Of a DNA stretch of 64,000 bases, positions 57,590 through 64,000 are shown piece after piece. Each line of letters starts with the position of its first letter. The stretch's first letter is position 1. This DNA comes from Carnegiea gigantea (lineage: Eukaryota; Streptophyta; Magnoliopsida; Caryophyllales; Cactaceae), in assembly GCA_029747015.1 (NCBI GenBank), contig JAKOGI010002212.1, positions 1 to 64,000 of the forward strand, written 5' to 3'. The notes beneath the pieces were generated by a model, which was not told the origin of the DNA, made no database searches, and saw only the letters and a list, made by a program, of their open reading frames with translations. Both the position numbers and the translations under genes were made by a program.

Positions 57590-58020
57590 AATTTAGAGAT
57601 GTTTTTCCTGAAGAGTTACTAGGATTATAGATGACATCTTAAAGAGTTATCAATTTCTAGATCTTACAAATAGAGTTTTTAGATGCTATTTACACATGTT
57701 TACAGTGGTGTTTATAGATGACATCTTGATATACTGAAAGGATAAAGATGAACACAATGTTCATTTAAGGACAGTGTTGCAGATCTTGAGGGAACACCAA
57801 ATATATTACAAATTAAAGAAGTGCAAGTTCTGGTTAGAAGAAATAGCATTTTTGAGACGTGTAGTTTTAAAGGAGGGGATTAAGGTTGACCCCCAGAAGG
57901 TGAAAGTAATTACAGAGTGGCCAAGGCCCATCAATGTCACTGAGATTACATGCTTCTTAGGTTTAGCTGGCTGTCATTGAAGGTTTGTGAAGGATTTTTT
58001 TTTTTTTGAAAATAGTATCT
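57590..58020 (+). pseudogene. Reverse transcriptase of element G, internally deleted
   Basis: Starts with the FPEELLGL motif near 57605 and jumps to a CLQWCL/VVFIDDILIY active-site segment at about 57700-57740, so most of the fingers and palm is missing. It continues LRTVLQILREHQIYYKLKKC, KFWLEEIAFLRRVVLKEGIK, VDPQKVKVITEWPRPINVTE, ITCFLGLAGCH, the usual RT thumb. A T-run at 57995-58005 precedes further decay. Confidence 0.75.
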
Positions 58021-58530
58021 CCCGTGACCAATTTGTTGAAGAAAGCTATTAAGTTTGACTGGATAGAGAAGTGTGAAAAGGTATTTTAGGAGTTAAGGAA
58101 GCGATGAACTACTGCCTTAATCCTAACACTACTACTAGAAGCTAAGGAGTACGCTATCTATAGTGATGCATCGAAGAATGGGTTGGAGTGTGTTCTAATG
58201 CGCGAAGATAAAGTGGTAACTTATATCTTCCGACATCTCAAACCTTATGAGAGAAGCTACTCTACCTATGACTTAGAACTAGCGGTGGTGGTCTTCGCAT
58301 TAAAAATTTAGAGATATTACTTATATGCAGTATCATGTAAGATCTTTACGGATCATCAAAGCTTGAAGTATATGTTAACTCAAAAGGTGCTCAATTTGAG
58401 ATAATGGCGTTGGCTAGAATTATTTAAAGATTATGACCTGCAGTTCTAATATCACCCGGGAAAGGCAAATATTATGGCAAATGCCCTGAGTAAGGAGGCA
58501 CAACATAGCTTGAATACTATAGTGATTACC
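58021..58530 (+). pseudogene. RNase H of element G
   Basis: The frame reads LLLEAKEYAIYSDASKNGLE, CVLMREDKVVTYIFRHLKPY, ERSYSTYDLELAVVVFALKI, stop, [31 protein letters not shown], stop, YHPGKANIMANALS. The catalytic residues (YSDAS, YDLEL, FTDHQS, ANALS region) are mostly kept, but stops interrupt it. Confidence 0.8.
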
Positions 58531-58639
58531 TAGTTGAACCTCTTAAGAGAAGTTAAGGACTTGGGTGTCCGATTAGTGTCACATAGGCAAGCAAGTTTTC
58601 AACTATTAAGACTTACTCTACAACCCTCCATAGTGGAGC

Positions 58640-59420
58640 AAATTTGAGTGAACCAGAAAGATGACCCTAAACTCCAAAGGATAAAGCAAAATCTTAAGGA
58701 AAGGAAGCCACCTGGATTTATTGTGAATGAACATGGAACTTTGCCATTTCAAATCGCCTATATGTATCCAAAAATGTGGAATTAAGGAAGAAGATCTTAC
58801 AAGAGGCTCGCAGCACCTAATACTTGGTACACCCAAGAGGCCCCAAGATGTATAGAGACCTGAGACAATGCTTTTGGCGGAATAAAACGAAGAAAGAGAT
58901 TACAGAGTATATAGACAAGTGTTGGATTCGCTAGAAGGTTATAGTTGAGCATCAATGTCTCGTAGGTGAACTGCGGCCTTTAGAAATCCCCTTTTGAATG
59001 TGGGACTCAATCTCAACGGACTTCATCATGGCTTTACCTTTTTCTTCTTCCAAGAAGAATGCTATCTGGGTAATAGTTAATCAACTTACTGAATCTGCCC
59101 ATTTTCTACCAATTCAGGATACTTGAGAAGTTGAAAAACTAGCCCAGTTATATGATCAGGAGATAGTTCAAGTTCATGGAATTCCAACAGACATAGTGTC
59201 AGATAGAGATCAGAGATTTCAAGCCTATTTTTTTTTGTAAGCACTTCAAAAAGCCTTCAATAGCAAATTGAATTTTAGCAGCTCCTATCATCTTGAAACA
59301 GATGGGCAAACTGGAAGAGTGAATTAGATTCTGGAAGACATGTTAAAAGCTTGTATACAGGAGTTCCAAGGGAAATGAGAAGATGGCTTACCATTGGTGC
59401 AGTTTCCTTACAACAATAAT
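58640..59420 (+). pseudogene. Integrase core of element G
   Basis: In several frames: the HHCC region near 58840-58930 (VHPRGPKMYRDL-like), CGTQSQRTSSWLYLF-like text at 58990-59050 that in the neighbouring frame reads the usual DSISTDFIMALP, AIWVIVNQLTESAHFLPIQ at about 59072-59125, and YDQEIVQVHGIPTDIVSDRDQRFQAYF at about 59150-59230. First and second catalytic Asp are present; frameshifts abound. Confidence 0.7.
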
Positions 59421-59639
59421 TACCAGTCCACTATTAAAATAGCCCATTTGAGGCTCTATATGGAAGAAAATGTAGAAACCCATTGTGCTACAGTGACTTA
59501 GACGAAGCATTGTGATCTTGGACCCAAAACTGATCAAGAAACTGCTAGAACAATAAGGAAAATTCAAGAGCATATACGAGTTGCCTAGAGCCAATAGAAA
59601 AACTATGCTGGCTAAAGAAGAAGACCTCTGAAGTTTTAA

Positions 59640-60131
59640 GTAGGTGATAAGGTTTTCCTAAAAGTTTTGCCAACTAAAAGTATAAGAATGTTTGGAGTGT
59701 GAGGCAAATTGAGCCCAAGATATATTAGACCATATGCAGTCATTGAAAGACTAAGTCCCGTAGCTCATCAACTGGATCTGCCTGTAGAACTCGAACATGT
59801 ACTTAAGCTGTTTTATATCTCACAGCTCAGGAAGTACATTCTAGATCATGATCATGCTATTGTAACCAAACCCATCAAAATCACTGGGGATTTAGTGTAT
59901 GAAGAGCTTCCAGTCCACATACTAGATCGTAGGATTAAACAGCTATGCAACAAGCAGATGCCCTTAGTCAAAGCATTTTGGAAAAATCACACCTCCCCAG
60001 AAATCACTTGGGAAGTCGAGGAAGAAATGAAGGCCAAGTATCCACACCTGTTTAAGGTAATCCTACATATTTGTGACAAAGTCATCCCCAGTGGAAATAT
60101 AATTGCCAGCCAAGCCATACATCTATTTTGA
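59640..60131 (+). pseudogene. C-terminal integrase and chromodomain-like segment of element G
   Basis: Open from 59709 to TGA 60129-60131, 140 codons: LSPRYIRPYAVIERLSPVAH, QLDLPVELEHVLKLFYISQL, RKYILDHDHAIV, then EELPVHILDRRIKQLCNKQM, PLVKAFWKNHTSPEITWEVE, EEMKAKYPHLF. The GKLSPRYIGPY-type motif just upstream is broken by a stop (59701-59703). The K-FWKNH-TWE-E-M block is the chromodomain-like end of Tekay/Del integrases, linked to chromatin targeting. Confidence 0.8.
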
Positions 60132-60165
60132 GCAGCATCTTTTAAAGTAAAAGGAATGAATTTTA

Positions 60166-61207
60166 CTCTAACCACATCAATGGATATATTAGAGAAATGT
60201 GTCGTGGAACACATTTATTTAATTCTCTCAAAAATAGATATGAATCCTCTAAACTAGTGAAGTTAGCGAGCATTTTACTGTAACGATGCCTTAGTTAAAA
60301 AGTCGCATTAGGTCCTAAGTTGGGCAAGTTAAAGCATGATGGCAAAGTAGTAGTTGAAGGATAGAAAATATTGTTCAAAGGTCTTTCTTATGCCATTTCC
60401 TATAGTTCAAGTTCAGGTTCACTCTTAATGACACTTCTTCCCCTGGGCTCTCTGACCCAAGCAATCATGCAATTTGAATACCCAAAAACATATTTTTTGT
60501 CTTTTACTTTTCTATTTTTTTAGATTTTTTTGACACAAAGGAAATAGAAAAGAAGAGAGAAGATGAAAAACAAAATCCTAGAGGAAAAATAAATAGAAAA
60601 TCTAAAAAGGCTCAAACTTCACAATCACACAAGCAGAAAATTCAGAAAAATTAGGTAGAATATGTATATACTTTTTTCTTAATTTTTTTAGAACTAAAAT
60701 AATTTAGAAAAATGAAAACAAAAAATTATAGAAAATACAAAATTGTACAGTAGTTTAGAAAACTACAATCATTTCTGGAAATACCAAAGTTTTCTAAAAA
60801 AAACATTTCCTAGATCTAATAAACCCTAAAAACCTACTGAAAATATCCTAAAGAAAAATGAGCACAACATAGTTTAGAAAAATCAGAATGGAAAGATTAA
60901 AAAAAATGCTCAACAGCCTCACTTCTAGTTTTCTGAATTTTAATGTTCGTAGCACTAATTTTTTCCACTTGGATACAAAGTTAATTAACAAGAATTAAAT
61001 AAAGGGAAAATAAAAGAAGCAAAAATCAAAAACTCAAATAGAAAGTTAAGACACAATTTTAAGATTTTTTTTAGACAAATAGAGACTACGATGCACTCTA
61101 ACACAAAATACAAATTAACAAGAAACAAAATGCCTCAATTAACTAAACTAAGACTCAAGCCCCAACCTAATTTCATAGTCATCATCTCCAAGAACAGCAC
61201 CAAAACT
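60166..61207 (-). other. Internal region of element H, right part
   Basis: Non-coding AT-rich sequence. A primer-like site lies on the - strand at about 61204-61180: TTTTGGTGCTGTTCTTGGAG, a decayed form of the TGGCGCCGTTGCCGGGGA-type site. The exact boundary with element G is not fixed. Confidence 0.5.
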
Positions 61208-62681
61208 CGTTACGAAATTTCCGAAAGCGTACGGTTTTATTGGTATAATACTTGATGGTGTTGATCTAAAGGAACGAGATACGAATTAAGTCACCATTAG
61301 TTTAATCTAATGTAAGACTCTTAATGTAATAAACTAAAGATCTAAAAAAATGATAAACTATACTAGCAACTAAGAAGAACATACATGACACACTTCCAAA
61401 AAATCCTAATAGTAAAATTGGTACCTGGTTAATAAAATAAGTTATATCTCATAAAATCAAAGGCCATGCCACAGAGTATGCAGCTCACATCACAAATCAA
61501 TGACACGAGTACTCATAAGCCACCAAACTACACTGGAAAGCTAAATTAATACATACTATGCTTTGATCATGTAAATTACTAACAACATCAACATGTGACA
61601 TTCAGTAAATTAGAACAACAATATGTAAGAATAGGAGCAACAGGAGAGGCAAAGTTACAAGAACAAATAAATGAAAAAAATGAAAATTTAACCTCAATCC
61701 TCTATTAACTGTGAAAGTGGAATGACATTCCACACCGAACCTATATCTTGGAGGAGAGTAAGGCAACATGAACAAACCATAGCAACCTCAAATTCGAATG
61801 AAATATAGCCTTGAACAAAGAATTTGAATTTGTAAATTTGAGAGTCAATTTCTGAATTTCTTGAGCCAACTATTTGAAAATTGAAACTAAAACGAAACTC
61901 TTCACTTAAAAGAAAAAAAAAAAAATCCAGAATTCAATTACATTAATTTGGGAATTAAAACTTAGATCTGAAACTGGAAAAAGGAAAAGGAACATCAAAG
62001 TTACAACTATGCAACTTTCCTTTACTTTGCGTGCTTGATCTAACGTTATTGGCTTCAATTTGTGCCAAATTCAAACTATATTCCGCTGATTATAGAGTTA
62101 AATCTTCACCCTTTAATGTTATAATGCATGCCATAATTCCTAATTAATGATATGAGATCATAATGGAGTAAAAGGTTAATGATAAGGGTGATGACGATGG
62201 GCATTGATGATGACTATGGTGGTGAAGTAGCTAGGAATTATGAAGATGAATGGAGGTATGGAAAGAAATAAATAAAAGAGGTGTGGTATAGGTTAGTGGT
62301 AGAAGAAAGTGAGAAGGGAGGGAATCACGTGTTTTATCACTGGAGCAATGAAGAGATGGAGAAAGCGAATTGAAAAATTAAGGAAAAAGAATTAAGAAAT
62401 AGAGGCGGCGTGAACAACACATGGCATCCAAATGGGCTGGTCATCTTCAATTTATTTAATTTTTTTTTTCCCTTTTTGATCCATTCCTAAAAAGAAACAA
62501 ACAAGACAAATTAAAAATGCCATAAAATATTACAAGAACAAAGATATATTATTTTATTTCTATTATTTCCTCTTTTTATTAGAAACAAAATAATATCAAA
62601 TAAAAGAGAAAATTGAACCATTATTGTGAGCCAAAATTAGGTAAATGCGGGTATACAAATGTCTTGATTTTGGGTTGAACA
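61208..62681 (-). mobile_element. 5' LTR of element H
   Basis: 1474 bp, partner of 49472-50908. The outer end (TGTTCAACCC on the - strand) meets CCCAG at 62682. Confidence 0.65.
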
Positions 62682-62686
62682 CCCAG

Positions 62687-64000
62687 GGTGAAAGTAGCTT
62701 GAGTATCCAAAATAATAATGTGCAGCATACAACTGAGTTAATTAGAAATTACCTTAGTTAGTAGTTTATACATAATATTATGAAGGTTGATAATACATAA
62801 ATCCACCACTGAATTTACCTTAGGTTTTTTTAAAGTGAAAGTCACAAATGCATGATAAAACATATGTGAATAGTGTGATCATTCAAACAACTAGCATAGC
62901 ATTAACTACTTTATTTCCAACAACATCCTTCTGTTTTTTATTTTAAAAAACAGAGTTCACGCCTTCCAGACCCAACACTTTTTGTGGATAATCTATGTTA
63001 GGGCTTGCTTAATCCCTATAGCAAATATAGTTGTCCATGCATATCTTTGGCCAGCCTTAGAGTATTGCAATCCAACATCTCACCCATCATCACTTATTGG
63101 ACACAGTTAGGAAGTTGTGAAATAATAAATTTGTTGCTCATCAAACACTAGCCCTCGAGTGTAATCCAGGTCTCGAAGCCATTGTAGTCAAAGTATTTGA
63201 TGCAGTCAGTCCTTAATGTTTTCCACCATAAAATCTCTCCTTTCATTTATAGTCTCTTATTCCAATATTGCCTCCCTACGAGCTAATGGCATTGTGAAGG
63301 TCTTTTAATTTCATCTCAATTTTCTTAATTTTAACACTGACATTCCCTAATTACTCATAATTCTAGCAGTCAACTTTACAAGACAATTCGTTAACATAAA
63401 CAACACATTGCCAACAATATTCAGGCTAGATAATGGTCTCCAGGCTTATTGAACCATATCTTAGCATTATATGCTAGTCATCCACATGTTCTCAAATATG
63501 ATCTTTCTTCATTGATTATTGCACAAGCTCTCCTTGGTTTGCATAAGTAAGATAGGGGGGGTTAGATAAATTAAAGTCAATGTGAGGCACTTCTAACTTC
63601 AATAACAAAAGTGACAATCAATCAAAGCATAAAACTTATCAAGTCTCACCCCAAAACCTCCTCGCTCCTATGATCGTTAGACTAGGTAAAACATAGCCAA
63701 AATAATAAAGGTCAAATAGATAATTGTTAGTGAAAGCATGCCTGAAACTAGTGCCAAGATCTGGTCACCTTGAAGGGCCTTATGTTTTTCTCAAAGCAAC
63801 AAAAATTCATTAAGAACTCCCCTAATAAGCTATAATACATTTGATTGATTTTTCTAGACCACCTATCATCTCCTCCATCTTGAGCTTGCCTTGAATCTCC
63901 AGCTACCCACACTAGTAAACCTCTATAAGATTCTCACTACCCTGATAGACATCCATACGATGAGTAGGAGAGAAAATAAGAGTAATGTATGTTGAATTTA
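62687..64000. other. Unassigned DNA at the right edge
   Basis: AT-rich with no LTR end or convincing ORF. On the - strand, fragments such as NSTYITLIFS (about 64000-63960) and GARRFWGE (about 63670-63640) faintly recall LINE reverse transcriptase text, too weak to call. Confidence 0.35.

Larger units (their letters stand above)
52223..60165 (+). mobile_element. Element G: decayed Tekay/Del-type chromovirus
   Basis: On the + strand: 5' LTR 52223-55074, tRNA-Met primer site, then remnants of gag, protease, RT, RNase H, integrase and a C-terminal chromodomain-like segment ending at 60131. A purine-rich decayed tract may lie at about 60132-60165. No 3' LTR (TGTAACAGCCCGACC...) was found before the H sequence, so the right end is lost and its position is approximate. 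Inserted in element H. Confidence 0.75.
49472..62681 (-). mobile_element. Element H: non-coding LTR retrotransposon carrying element G
   Basis: Two similar LTRs in the same orientation, 49472-50908 and 61208-62681. On the - strand they run TGTTCAACCC...TTCGCAACA. Flanks are CTCAG (49467-49471) and CCCAG (62682-62686), a 5-bp duplication with one change. A primer-like site lies just inside the right LTR. The internal part outside element G is only about 2.3 kb, with no coding motif, so H is a small non-autonomous element. Confidence 0.65.

Noticed and set aside
60279..60330. Possible 3' LTR start (tgtaacgatgcc) and GCAAG target duplication for element G
   Set aside because: Only TGTAAC is shared with the 5' LTR start and the following bases do not match. 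GCAAG (52218-52222 and 60324-60328) may be chance, as no LTR end precedes it.
62700..64000. Possible LINE reverse transcriptase on the - strand
   Set aside because: Only a few short fragments recall LINE text, with no catalytic F/YADD block or poly-A tail.

Overview
The window is plant nuclear DNA, almost certainly from a eudicot, and is built mostly of LTR retrotransposons nested inside one another. The evidence is the set of plant-specific families present: Athila/Tat-type pol genes, a Tekay/Del-type chromovirus, a Tat-like gag-only element, and long LTRs with tRNA-Met or Asp-like primer-binding sites. Flanks are AT-rich and non-coding. I found no intact host gene, rRNA, tRNA or CRISPR array. 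Every coding region is partial or broken. The species cannot be named from the sequence.

Layout. (1) 1-2703: the 3' end of an element running in from the left, with an open reading frame, a polypurine tract (PPT) and a 1.7 kb LTR. (2) 2704-3732: unassigned flank. (3) 3733-16701: the most striking object, two diverged copies of one gag-only retrotransposon in inverted, head-to-head order (A on +, B on -). Both outer ends are U3 ends, and one 5-bp duplication (CTTCT) flanks the whole 13 kb. After its second LTR, copy A runs on into a second primer-binding site and leader, then joins a truncated LTR of copy B at about 9123/9124. The element carries eighteen TTGAC (W-box core) motifs per U3 and tandem arrays in its 3' UTR. 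(4) 16707-18543: unassigned flank ending in a CACTA-like terminus. (5) 18546-25585: part of an LTR called F, invaded by an Athila/Tat element (C, - strand) that is truncated at its 5' side. (6) 25857-46649: a second copy of the same arrangement. LTR F is split by a full-length Athila/Tat element (D, - strand, target duplication ATTAC). D's integrase region is in turn split by a 9.1 kb element E (- strand, ACTTA/ACTTG) with LTRs up to 3.2 kb and no coding sequence. C and D sit at the same position in F, so this is a duplicated segment and not two independent insertions. (7) 46650-49471: internal remnant of F and unassigned DNA. (8) 49472-62681: element H (- strand, CTCAG/CCCAG) with no coding sequence, carrying inside it a decayed Tekay/Del-type chromovirus G (+ strand) that kept its 2.85 kb 5' LTR and lost its 3' LTR. 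(9) 62687-64000: unassigned.

Nothing here forms a working pathway. The interest lies in genome dynamics: how the inverted composite formed, whether its convergent promoters make hairpin RNA, how the arrays arose, and how nested insertions were duplicated. Element boundaries were read by eye from TG...CA ends, primer-binding sites, polypurine tracts and target duplications. No alignment program was run.
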